A stretch of 64,000 nt of DNA. Origin: Nematopogon swammerdamellus. Lineage: Eukaryota; Arthropoda; Insecta; Lepidoptera; Adelidae. This document shows positions 33,258 to 43,450 of the stretch, piece by piece. The notes beneath the pieces were generated by a model. That model did no database searches. It was not told the origin of the DNA and saw nothing but the letters and a program-made list of their open reading frames with translations. The stretch lies in contig OX336345.1 in the NCBI GenBank assembly GCA_946902875.1, positions 15,717,395-15,781,394 on the forward strand. The letters are read 5' to 3'. Position 1 is the first letter of the stretch. Every line of letters starts with the position of its first letter. The translations under genes were made by a program, and so were the position numbers.

Positions 33258-33471
33258 ATCGGGGTAGGTAAGCAGAGTAATCGGTGTTGTGCTACAAGTA
33301 TTCTGGTAAATTACATCACAACACCGACCACCACGTTTATAGCAAAGTGTTCGGACAAGATAACTCAGATCAGGCAGCAAGTAATAAATAAGGCATGAAG
33401 GCCCGCTTGCTGTATGACTCGGTGGAAAGACCGCGCCAAGGTGAGAGGTGGCTACCCTGTCGCCCTTATGC
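33258..33471 (-). mobile_element. SINE-C copy
   Basis: Complement of the SINE-C body from AATCGGGGTA to GGTGGCTACCCTGTCGCCC, with small insertions. Confidence 0.7.
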
Positions 33472-33624
33472 GGGTAAACTTACCTTTCCATACAAAGTCT
33501 ATGACAAATAATTTTGTCAGTTGCATAAATACACATACACATACACACCACACGCCGTATCCAGAAAGTACAAGGAGTCAAGCTAAAAAATAAAACCGTT
33601 TAAGAAGGAAGAATACCTACAAAA

Positions 33625-33745
33625 AGAAAATTCTGGTAAATTACATCACACCACCGAGCACCACATTTCGCAAAGTACCTATTCGAACAAGATTCAATCG
33701 ATCAAGCAGCAAGTAAGGTACGAAGACCCACCTGCTGCATGCTAT
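33625..33745 (-). mobile_element. SINE-C fragment
   Basis: Middle part of the SINE-C body (GTAAATTACATCACACCACC ... CCACCTGCTGCATG). Confidence 0.65.
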
Positions 33746-34263
33746 GTTTACTTGGTTGTAAACTGAAAAGGAATCTTTACGAAGCGATCTGTTTGTGCTT
33801 TCCGATTGCCAAGTCGAGGTGTTTTTTTTTTTAATAGAAATGAAGATGTTAAATATAAGAGGAGTAACTAAATATTAATTATTATTAAGTAGAACATATA
33901 AATTATGGCGACATTGTTGAATTCGGGTTTCAATGATATGAAATGACTTGGCTCTGTATGGGATCTTACAACTTTTTACGGTGGAAAGGTTGCGTGCGAG
34001 ACTTGGCATCTTTTTATATATATGTTTTCGTGGGATTTTTATTTACAGTAAGAAACAAATTCACTTGACTTATAAAATTGATTGTCTCAGAGAAATATTT
34101 TCAGCTGACTCTGGAACACATTGTCACTATTTATTGATTTTATGGTATCAGGAAAATTTTCGTACAATTTGGGTCCAATCACGTCAGGGGTCTTTTTCAG
34201 CCATCGCCGATTTGTGCGCAACAGATTTTAAGCGCTCTGAGTTACGGGTGTTATAATAATATA
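33746..34263. other. intergenic, nothing recognised
   Basis: An open plus-strand frame at 33948-34256 has no recognisable domain. Confidence 0.45.
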
Positions 34264-35341
34264 TTAATTGTGACTTGCGCCATTAAACTCAAAAGAATTA
34301 ATGTTCTTGCGTACATATACCACTCTTTCAGCATCGGTTGAGTTACCCCATAGGATTACTCCATACGATAGTAGTGAGTGTACATATGCGTAGTAGGACT
34401 GTCTCAACGCCCCCGGACTGATCAAGCGGCGTAACTCTCGTAGTGCATAAATACCTCTAGCCATCTTGTCACATAGTTTGTCTATGTGACTTTTCCAACT
34501 TAGAGTTGGGGCAATATAGAATCCTAAAAATCGTATGCATGACTGGGAACCAATAGAGCCGGAGGAATTAGAAATAGAGAGCTCACGAGGACCACAGTTT
34601 CTTCCTGAAAATACCATATAGTTGGTCTTCGATGTATTTAGTATCAGCCCGTTCGCAGCAAACCATTCCGATATTTTTCCTACTACGGAATTTAATTTCA
34701 TTTCCAGTTCATGCATGGATTCAGCAAAGACTATTACGCTAGTATCATCGGCAAAAAGTATTAAGACACCATAAACCTTAATTAGGGCTAAGTCATTAAT
34801 AAATACTAAAAATAATGTATTACCTAATGCAGAACCCTGTGGAATACCCATTTTAATTATACCTGGCTCGGAACTTTTTTTATTTCCTTTTAGAGTGACC
34901 TCAGTGACCTGTCTTCGATCTGTTAATGACTTTAGCAACTCGTGCGGTTTATCATTAACCCCATATTTTACCAATTTGCGCAAGACGAGGTTTGATTAAC
35001 CAACACTGAAACTATTCGAACATTTGGCAATCAACTCTCCTGACAACTCGAAAATATCTAGACTGCTTTTTTTAGATAGTTTGTCACGTATTAATTTTGA
35101 TTTTTTTTTCAGGTGTTACATATGGTAGGCAACAGGCTCGCTCGGCATTAAGACTGGGAGTGTCTGCCATTAGGGACAATGCTTTACTTGGAGAAGCTGG
35201 ATTCAGGGCTGTTAGCTTACTTCCGATATTTAGGAAGTGCATGTTCATACATTCTGGAATGTTTTCAATAGGAACATCATATAACCACCTATATTGAATG
35301 AAAGAAAATGTTATGGAAAATGAACGTGACGACCACTGCAC
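34264..35341 (-). pseudogene. LINE-beta (jockey-like), internally deleted reverse transcriptase
   Basis: Minus-strand non-LTR element. The 5' part (35341 to about 34995) encodes the linker between endonuclease and RT (NMHFLNIGSKLTALNPASP), then after a frameshift KLSKKSSLDIFELSGELIA. The 3' part (34983-34264, open for 239 codons) resumes late in the RT with KLVKYGVNDKPHELLKSLT, the motif GIPQGSALG, the active-site box FADDTSV and the thumb (RFLGFYIAPTLSWKSHIDKL, SYGVILWGNST). RT motifs between these are deleted. The element is dead despite the intact FADD box. No 3' poly(A) was seen. It is followed on its 5' side by the gypsy remnant in the same orientation. Confidence 0.8.
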
Positions 35342-37256
35342 GTGCGACTGGAATGAGTAGGGGTCGCTGAAGCGGCATTAGGATGCATAAGAATAGGAGT
35401 AGGAGAAGATGAACTTGATGGAGGAGGCATGATGCAATTAGATGGCGTAACCGAAACTGGCTGTTGAGGTGTATCTTCAGAAAGATTAAAGAATATATGC
35501 AGGTTTGAGACGATCTATGGAGATTGTTTTATTGCGCCCTGAGACATTAACGATGAAGAACATACCAAACGGAGTCGTTAGTGCGGTTTTATGAACATCT
35601 TCCTCAGCGACAGGCAGTTGGTTGAAGGCGTTGACAAGGTCTATTTTACTGTGTACCTTCTAGGTTTGCAGAGAAGTCCTCTAAATGGCGAAGAGGGTAC
35701 CTGTCGGGTATTGTTTTGTCGTTCAAGGTCCTGAAGTCTCCGCAGGGACGCCAACCACTTGGCTTCTTTGAAACCATGTGGAGGCGGGAGGCCCATGCAC
35801 TTTTTGAAGGACGCACGACACCTCGCTGGAGAAGGTCTTGAAAGGTTGGCTTGGCGATGGCAAGTTTCTTCGGAGATAGACGGCGAGGTTTACAGGCAAC
35901 AGGGGGGCCAGGGATCGTTGTGATATAGTGGCGTGCATTGTGTTTGTTGTTGTTGAGGGTAGATTCTGAAAGGCTCAGGGCGGGGAACTGCTCCAAGAGA
36001 TGGTAAATAGGGGTGGAAGAGGTGAGGGTTTTGATGCTGTGGATGTCTGCAGGTACATTGGTTTGTCCATATGAGGAAATTCCCGTCAGCGGATCTATCA
36101 ATAGTCGGTTTTTCAAGTCAATAACGAGGCCGTAGTGAAGAAGGAAGTCAGCGCCGATGATGGGACGTGAGACATCTGCTACAAGGAATCTCCAATGGAA
36201 AGAACGACGAAGGCCAAGGTTTAGAGTAATGGATCGCATACCATATGTACAGATCGGGGTATTGTTTGCAGCGAATACGTTGTATGATGTTGTATCCAGT
36301 CACCCACTTATCAGTCTACGTGGATACACGCATAAGTCAGAGCCGGAATCAATCAAATATTGCAATTTGGAGTCTTTTTCTGTCATAAATAGGCGGGCAG
36401 TTGAGAGTAAAGGGTCATCCACCGCCTCTATTGATCCCTCTGACTGTTTTCCGAATGTTTCTGCTTGAAATCGCATGGTCATTGGAATTTTCTAGCCTTA
36501 CTACCGAATTTTCTGTGATAGAAGCAGTAGGAGCTGTCTGCGTTATTGTTTATGGATTGAGATCTTGATCGGTTATCGGAACTTCGACTGGAACTTCTGC
36601 TCCTATTTTTGACGTACGTAGTGAGCGCAGCGACTTGTTGTGAAGTTCAGTCATCTTCTCCTCAAGACTGGCTACATGAGACCATTGAATGATGAGACTC
36701 AGAAGAAGTAGTCGCTACTGATAGTTGGACGTAAGATGGTTGAACGATATTTTATCTGCGAGCGTAGCTTTTCTATAGTGGCGTCGCTCTGTGAGGCTAG
36801 TACCAGTTGAATTTGAGATGTTAGTCGACTCAATTGTTTTCAGTAGGTGGTCGCGCTTGGTTTCCGGTCTCCCATCTCTTCTTTCTCGAGAAGACGGCGA
36901 AATTTCTCCTCTTGGCTCAGAGAGAAGCGCGCTATTAGTGCTGCTTTGATAGCAGATTACGGTTCCGCTGCCGGTGCTAGTATTATAAGTTCTTCAACTT
37001 CAAACGCACTTTTGTTGTCAAGGTGAGCGACCGTATAATGAAACTTTGTTTCTTCCCTCGTTATTCCTGTGAGGTATAACTGTGCCTGTAATGAGGCGAC
37101 CGAGAGTGTATGTCGCTCCGGCCAGAATGGAGGGACGCGCACGGCGACCTTACCGATGGAGCGGTCTCGCTGTTCTGCGTCCGGAAGTGGTTGCAAGCTC
37201 GATGGTGGTGGCGGCGGGTCCATGTTCTTACGTTTCGGGGTCACCAATTTTGAGGG
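35340..37256 (-). pseudogene. Ty3/gypsy retroelement with large internal deletion
   Basis: Minus strand, 5' to 3': a primer-binding-site-like TGGTGACCCCGA just before gag ATG (37223); gag start with VAVRVPPFWPERHTL and GITREETKFHYTVAHLDN, broken by a stop at 36957; a protease active site IDSGSDLCVYP in 36300-36482; after a frameshift, protease C-terminus and RT N-terminus (IGADFLLHYGL, GVVRPSKSAWASRLHMVSKK, WRPCGDFRTLN, PDRYPLRHLEDFSANLEG). A ~7-nt loss near 35650 shifts frame into KIDLVNAFNQLPVAEEDV. At about 35565 the sequence jumps straight to an integrase C-terminal tail (VNVSGRNKTISIDRLKPAYI) and a Pro/Ser/Thr-rich end. Most of RT, RNase H and integrase core are missing. LTRs are not visible. 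Confidence 0.82.
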
Positions 37257-37316
37257 TGAATTAAAACACGATTCGTTTTATGGAGTTTCCACCACCGGCG
37301 GCGGGACGAGCCCAGG

Positions 37317-37682
37317 CTACCGATGGTCGGGTCCCAAAGAGAGGAACCTCCGGACTATGCGTGCAGTGTCGAGCAGGGCTGCCTTCTGGATCTGGCCCTT
37401 GACCCAACCACTCAGTGAGAGCCTCTCAAGGTGGTCGTCGAGGCTATTCGCTATCAGACTATGCACCGAAACGACTATGGGCACAACGATCGTCGAGTCG
37501 ACGGGCCACATTTTGGTAACCTCGTGCTGCAGATCCAGATACTTTAACATTTTCTCGGCTTCCTTACTGACGAGGTTACCATCATGCGGAACGGCGATAT
37601 CGACGAGCATTGCGCGCCTTGCCTCCCGGTCCACTATCACAATATCAGGTCTGTTCGCGAGAATAGTCCTGTCTGTCCATTA
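37317..37682 (-). pseudogene. R4/Dong-type LINE, endonuclease C-terminal fragment
   Basis: Open frame reading TDRTILANRPDIVIVDREAR, AMLVDIAVPHDGN and KYLDLQHEVTKMW, ending LLDTARIVRRFLSLG. This fits the restriction-like endonuclease (PD-D/ExK type) found at the C-terminus of R2/R4/Dong-class non-LTR retrotransposons; the PD and DIAVP residues of the nuclease core are visible. The reverse transcriptase is absent. The fragment starts within a few bases of the stop codon of the THAP transposase and so supplies its downstream sequence. Confidence 0.7.
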
Positions 37683-37685
37683 TTA

Positions 37686-40600
37686 CTATTGATGTTGAAG
37701 TATCCTCAGTTTCGGGTTTTTTTTGTTCTCTTTATTGAAATTCTTATGTTCTTTGCAGAAACGATGTAATTTTACCAGTAACAATTTATTTATTATAAAC
37801 TCTCTATGTTCGCTGCATTTACCGTCAAACCATAAATCAAATTCTTCATCAAATTGCATGGATTGTATGATTATAGTACTAAGAAGTTTTCTCAAATTGG
37901 TTTTGTGTTTTAACTGTTCAATGTGTGTCTGAAATAAGTGTAATGATGTGTCAATTACTTTAATGAAAAAATCACTGGGAGCTATTAGTCCATCACATGA
38001 TTTTTCAATATTTGAATAAGTCTTATTTAATATAAGCAGTTGTCTCTTATTATGTAACTGTTTGTCTGTGGTTAAAAATTCTTTACAATCACAACATTTA
38101 AATTTATTTATACACTTCTTAGCAAAATATCCTGCAAAGTACACAATAGAACAATGTTCAAGTGATATTGGAGCATTTACAGCATGTACAAGAATATCAT
38201 TTTGTATGTTAGATACGGTTTGCGTTGTTGAAGAGCATGCGGCCTTTATTGCTCCTGAATCCGTGTTTACAGAAATGTGCAACGGATTCGTAGGCAGTGG
38301 ATTCGAAGATGTTTGAGCAACTGCGATTTCTGAGTTAAGCATAGGTGCCAAGTCAAATTCAATTGCTTCATCCTGATCCATTTCACAGTTTGCGCCAGGT
38401 ATAGAAGTAAATGAGCTCACTACATTACTCCGAAATATTGTCCGTAGCGATTTCGCTGTGGGATTTTTATTATATCCACCCTTTTGGCGGTAAATAGAAA
38501 ACAGATTTTCTATGACGTCTTGATTGAGTCTATTAGTCATTAAAAATTTTGTATCACCTGAACTCTCTTCTTCAAAGAAACTAATGATTGCTGCAATGGA
38601 CTGCTCTAGGCCTTTAAAACATGGCGGTTTAGTAAAAGTTGTTTGAAAAGTATTGTTTTTTTTATTTAATTTTATTTTTTCTTTCTTGAGATCTTGAATT
38701 AACAAAATTCCTTCGTTGAGTGCTTGCCGAACTTTGGTATTATTTTTGGTTAACGCGCAACAATATGGATTACGGTGTATTCTTTGTCTGCTATTTAAAG
38801 CATCAAATAGATTGTTAATATGTTCTATGAAATTTGCTGTAGGTAATGCAGAACTATGTAGTTCACCTGTTTCAACAGCTGTTCTTATGGCAGCTGCCAC
38901 AGAATAGCTAAAGACCTGTACAGCCAGCTTTACTGTCATTTTCTGAAAGTTGCTCGGGTTTATGTGTGCCTCTGTTAATTTGGGTAAAGATTTACTTTTA
39001 GTACTACCTTGATCAATTTTGTATATATCCCTAATAAATTTAAATGATATTTTTTCATTCTTAAGGACATAATCATTATACAAAAGGTTGTTCCTTAAAT
39101 TTTTTATGCAATGGGGAATATCAAAGATGGAATAAATTTTGCGATTATTACAAAAAAAGAATGGTGACTCAGAAGTTACCCCCAAATTTGTTAGTGCTTT
39201 TCTATTACTACTCCCTTGATCACAAACGGTTACTTTTATAGTTAATCCGGCTTCAAATAATTTATTAATAATGATTTTTATAAAAAATGTTAGTTTTTCA
39301 CCAGTCACTGCTGTACTACTTAAAAAATAAGTGATTGGTATTTTCCAAGATGCATATATTCCCCGTACCATGAAAACCAAGGCGTACTTTGCTAATTTAC
39401 TGCACCTACCCAGTCTACCCAAATCCTCATAACCCTCTATGATATCATATTTTTCGGAATATTGCAAATTATGCATAATTGACATTTCGTCAAAACATAA
39501 GGTACACGCGCGTTCTCTAATTGTTGATTGTGAAAATTTCAAAAGTATATTTTGACATACATTATTGACGTGGCCTGGTAAAGAAGATGAGGACCCTATC
39601 CAACGACGGATTGTAGAGACGGCAGGTAACATAATGTGTTCATTTCTGAAAAATTTGTACGCAGAAGGGGATTTATAAAAAAAACTTAGTGCAAATTTTT
39701 TTTGTTTTGAATCCCACGTTCTAGATTTTTTTAATTGCATTTCAGCAATTATGCGGGAAAACTCGCTCACAAAATTAAAAGCTTTAATTAAAGAATATAT
39801 CGGCTTTGGCTTTCGATCCCTGACACGTTTTTTATATTTTGACAACTGAATTTGCTTCAGACGTAACTTATGCTTTAATTTAGACTTTTGTGGTGAGTCA
39901 AATTTTAAACGTTTGGGTATGGGCATGTTGACTGCCTCACGGGCTTCTGTAGAATCTGAAGACAATGATGAATCGCAAGATATTTTATCCATTCGTTTTG
40001 GGCACAGTTTCCTTTTATTAGAGTAAGTTTTTTGCGGTGTCAGTACTTTCAGCGTAACTGGGGAACTCAGAATCCCGAAGTTTTCATTGCTGTGAGATGT
40101 AGATGCAGAAGATTCAGCTTCAGATCTCCAACAAGACACACCCGGGTTACGGCTTGCCGCTACTTGTCCACTTGCACTCAACTATAAACAAAACACATAA
40201 TTATGTATTTGACTACAGATTCGTGATCGGATACCACGCGGACCCTTACATATAGATTTTGAAAGCAATCGGTAGAGAAACTAAAAAGTTCAAAATGGCG
40301 GCCACTTTTTTTATTTCGACCATTAATTCGTGATTAGAGACCACACGGACCTTGAGATTAAAGATTTTGAAAGCAATCGGTCCAGTAATTAAAAAGTTCA
40401 AAATGGCAGCCACTTTTTTCAATGTTGACTACAGATGCGTGATGGGAGACCACGCGGACCCTTAAATATTGATTTTGAAAGCAATCTGTATTTTCGGTTT
40501 GAAAATGAACTCACATTTTCATCGTAGCGTGTAGGTATCGCTGCTGGTGTTAATCTCAGTTTAAACTCGGGATCCATGAAATGACTATTCTTGAAATGTT

Positions 40601-41936
40601 TCGAGCACACATATCGTCGCTTTAGTTGCTTATCATCTAGATTTAGCAAATTTACATTTCCTGCAAGAAATACGGTAAACATTCATTAGGAATAAATATC
40701 CCACTCAGAGTTGGTAAGTGTAACTCATTTTAATCTCAATTAATAATTTGTGATTACAATGAGTCAGGCTTTCCACCTCAAGGGGTGAAATCGGTGAATC
40801 GGGGAAGACAGTTTTTGCATGGGGAATCCATGATTTCTCAAGGTAAGCATATGAAAATTTAATATTTAGGCTTTTGATAAGAAATAAAGAATAATGGTCA
40901 GGAAGCGGAAGGGGGAGAGAAAAGAGGAGGGAGTGGGTGGGAGGTACATTTGTCCGCCTCGGTAGCTCAGTGGTGCAGACAGTGGCCTGGTTAAGCAACC
41001 CTGGGCGCGGTCAACACTTGGATGGGTGACCGCTCGACCATTGGAGGCTGACCGTGGTTCGGATTCCACGTAAAACTGTAGCACCCTTCCCTTCTTACCT
41101 TACTAGGGTTGTTAACACCGCACTGAATAAAACGTATGTCGAAACGGCTACGTAAATAGTTATTTTTTTCAGTCCAGTTCAGTATAGCCGGCACGACATG
41201 TCTGACATCACGGATGTTGTAGGTGATGTATCCAAACATGTCAGTTTCCATAAAAAAAAGAAGAAGAGGAGTAGAGGTATGGAGGGAGGAAGGGTTAGTC
41301 AATGAGGGTAGGTGTGGGGGAGAGGGGTAGTAGAGGGAACGAGGAGGAAGGCAGATCGAGGGAGTGAGAGGTTGAAAGGGGGAAGGGGCGGGGTAAGAGG
41401 AGTTGCGGACAGAATGAGGGGTAGTAGGGGAGGAATGGAATGCGAGGGTGATGGAAAGGAGGGGCGGCATGAGGGAAGAAACGGAAGTAGGGAGAGAGGG
41501 AGGGAATGGGCGAAAGGGAAGGTGGCAAGGTCCGTGAAGGGTGAGGGGTAGGAGAGGAGGAAGGCGGGATAGAGGAGAGAAGACAGGGATAGAGTGAGAG
41601 ATGGGCGAGGAAGGAAGGGAGAAAAAGATAGAGAATATAAGAGAAGCGATGATTTATTATCATTTGTTGCATTTAAATCGGATTTACTATTAAACCGAGT
41701 TCACCGCGAGCGAAGCCGTCGGCAAAAGCTACTATTGTATATAAATATAATACATAAAATATCATTGACTTATATATTCTGTAAAGTATAACATCACCAG
41801 CAGCATAGATCCACGCCTTTTTTCGTGGTTCTTCCATCACAGGAAAGGCAAACACCTTTGTGTTGCTGCTGTCATTTCTGCAGCTGTAATAGCAGCACTT
41901 TCGTGGATACTTTTCTGAAGATTTTATAGCCGCCAT
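37686..41936 (-). CDS. THAP-domain P-element-type transposase (THAP9-like), exons 41936-41798, 40660-40515, 40181-37686
   Basis: Splice model from sequence: donor GCTG/GTGATG at 41798, acceptor TTCTTGCAG at 40660 (phase 1), donor GAAAAT/GTGAGT at 40515, acceptor TTTATAG at 40181 (phase 0). It gives 926 codons without a break, close to human THAP9 (about 900). Residues 14-90 form a THAP C2CH zinc finger split by intron 1: C14/C15-C19, FP at 31-32, W42, C65-x2-H68, and the AIPT box (87-90). A basic, coiled-coil-like stretch lies at about 194-217. The P-type transposase core has FDEMSI (D326), VCDQGSSN (D416), DIPHCIKN (about 449) and NQDVIENLF (D650/E653) followed by GGYNKNPTA. The tail has YFAGYFAKK and a CCDCKE cluster. 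The family cuts P-type DNA transposons in the nucleus and also exists as domesticated host genes. No P terminal repeats were found, so mobile copy versus host gene is open. Confidence 0.85.
40211..40490. repeat. ~108-bp tandem repeat in intron 2 of the THAP gene
   Basis: Three units starting at 40211, 40318 and 40427 (last partial) share GATTTTGAAAGCAATC, AAAAAGTTCAAAATGGC and CACTTTTTT. They lie just upstream of the exon 3 acceptor in gene orientation. Confidence 0.85.
40890..41640 (+). repeat. polypurine (GA-rich) tract, split by a SINE
   Basis: Plus strand almost exclusively A/G with scattered T at 40890-40946 and 41263-41640; in the gene sense this is a polypyrimidine tract in intron 1. 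SINE-A at 40953-41259 interrupts it. It produces a false 125-codon frame on the minus strand. Confidence 0.8.
40953..41259 (+). mobile_element. SINE-A without head3, in intron 1 of the THAP gene
   Basis: Begins GCCTCGGTAGCTCAGTGG, has the 5S-like block (TTAAGCAACCCTGGGCGCGG, TTGGATGGGTGACCGC), B box GGTTCGGATTCC, then a body and tail with deletions, and a short A run. Antisense to the gene. Confidence 0.85.
41701..41735 (+). mobile_element. Helitron 3' end relic
   Basis: CGCGAGCGAAGCCGTCGGC-AAAAG-CTAC closely matches the 3' terminus of the Helitron at 10319 but ends CTAC instead of CTAG. No matching 5' end was found nearby. Confidence 0.5.
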
Positions 41937-42101
41937 GATCTCTTGCTTCTAGTCACTGGAAAACTGGAATACAGTAAACACCTTTGTGTTGCTGCTGTCA
42001 TTTCTGCAGCTGTAATAGCAGCACTTTCGTGGAAACTTTTCTGAAGATTTTATAGCCGCCATGATCTCTCGCTTCTAGTCACTGGAAAACTGGAATCCAG
42101 T
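41850..42101. repeat. 126-bp tandem duplication covering the start of the THAP gene
   Basis: Units 41850-41975 and 41976-42101 differ at only a few positions. Each contains the ATG, the first 28 codons or so and about 40 bp of 5' sequence. The unit is a multiple of three (42 codons). Confidence 0.93.
41949..42062 (-). CDS. upstream 37-codon ORF made by the exon 1 duplication
   Basis: Starts at the duplicated ATG (42062) and encodes MAAIKSSEK, then FPRKCCYYSC and SNTKV. It then runs into the 5' flank of the next unit (FTVFQFSSD) and stops at TAG 41949. It keeps the first zinc-ligand cysteines of the THAP finger but not the C-x2-H half. It is in frame with the main ATG but separated by its own stop, so it would act as an upstream ORF if transcription starts further 5'. 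Confidence 0.55.
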   Translation of the reverse strand: MAAIKSSEKFPRKCCYYSCRNDSSNTKVFTVFQFSSD

Positions 42102-42760
42102 GTTGCTAACTCCACATGTTGAATTAGTGCCAAAGTAGTAAAAAGAAAGAGCAAAAAACTGAGAAAAAACGATCTAAATGTAATTGATGAAAACATACCT
42201 TTCATTGTCTATAATAGGTACTTATTTAATCTATGGTAACACACTCAAGAATGCCACCGGACTCCACTTCGAGTTCTCTGGAAGTGCTTGGATCTGCTGC
42301 AACTTTCATTCATCATTCCGGTATTTTTTTAATACCTAATACAATTGATTTTAAATAATACCTCTTCTGCTAGCTCTTACATATTCATCTCATCACATTC
42401 AGTGAGCTGACAGAAATAATTAAAAACACTTTTTTACATTTTTTTACTTAACTTTAGTTAGGTACAGTCAGTCAGAGTGTCTGCGTCCATTGCTGTACAT
42501 TGTACGCCTCTCCGATTTTTCTCTAGTCCTCCATGCAGACCAAGCTGTACGGATCTTTATGTCATCGTAATCACAATAATGTGTTTTATTAAATAGTTTT
42601 CATGACTCTGCATTAGATAGAATTAGAAAAGAACACGAGAAGGATTGAATTCGATTATTTAATTTTGGTTGCTAATTTTCGCTACAAAGTTGCAATAATG
42701 GCATCACTTATTTGACATTCTGAATATGAAATTCTCAATTTGGCAAATAAAAATATCTAA
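42102..42760. other. 5' flank of the THAP gene
   Basis: Presumed promoter region. No TATA box, P-type terminal repeat or other element could be assigned. Confidence 0.4.
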
Positions 42761-42904
42761 TGCCGGCACTTCACTTGGCTTAGCATATTCGTGATTGTTG
42801 CAAACATTTTAGTTTTATCTCGCTCTGAACAAGCCATTAAAGGTAGACGAAACGGAATTTTTTGCCAAATACACGAATACGCTAAGCCAAGTGAAGTGCC
42901 GGCA
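42761..42904. mobile_element. 144-bp MITE with TAA target duplication
   Basis: Ends TGCCGGCACTTCACTTGGCT and their complement, extending through ...TTCGTG, about 32 bp. TAA flanks both sides (42758-42760, 42905-42907), which fits PIF/Harbinger-type insertion. Confidence 0.82.
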
Positions 42905-43450
42905 TAAGATAAAGAATTTTTAATAAAAATATAATAAGAAATAGGCATGCCATCTATAGACAAATAGGACAACTTAACTTTGGTCTGACATCTATGATGC
43001 AGAAGCGACGAAATTATACATTTTATCCGCCAAGCTCACTGACTGACAAAACATGAAAATATTTTTTGGAAAAATTATGAAAACCTAAAAATACACTATT
43101 TTGAAATTTCTACTTAATATAAAATAATCTTTAAATTTAACTATGCTGTTCCCACTTAGCATCGTTCTATAATTAGCAGATTTAAAAATATAATAATTAT
43201 TTAATTCAAATTCGATACTCCTGCCGCCATCTTAGGACATAATTGAAGACTAATTTCATGTTACCTTTAAAACATCGCTGACGGTACATCTGACTCCCCC
43301 TATAAAATCAATGCTTTTTAATCAATTTTATTTTCAACAACACTACTCTCTCTTGAATAAAAGTAAAGTAGGTAACATAGAAGCAACATTTTTCACAATA
43401 AAGTACCGAGCTATAATTGCGACTGGCCAACGCACGTCTATATAATATAT
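42905..43450. other. intergenic, nothing recognised
   Basis: AT-rich sequence with no supported feature. Confidence 0.5.

Noticed and set aside
37069..37692. 207-codon plus-strand ORF
   Set aside because: Antisense of the gypsy gag and the R4-type endonuclease fragment.
41295..41672. Pro/Ser/Leu-rich minus-strand ORF (and neighbour 40991-41470)
   Set aside because: Product of the polypurine tract and SINE; low-complexity without a family.
34264..42101. single composite transposon with matching outer ends
   Set aside because: No common inverted or direct repeats were found at the outer borders of the minus-strand block.
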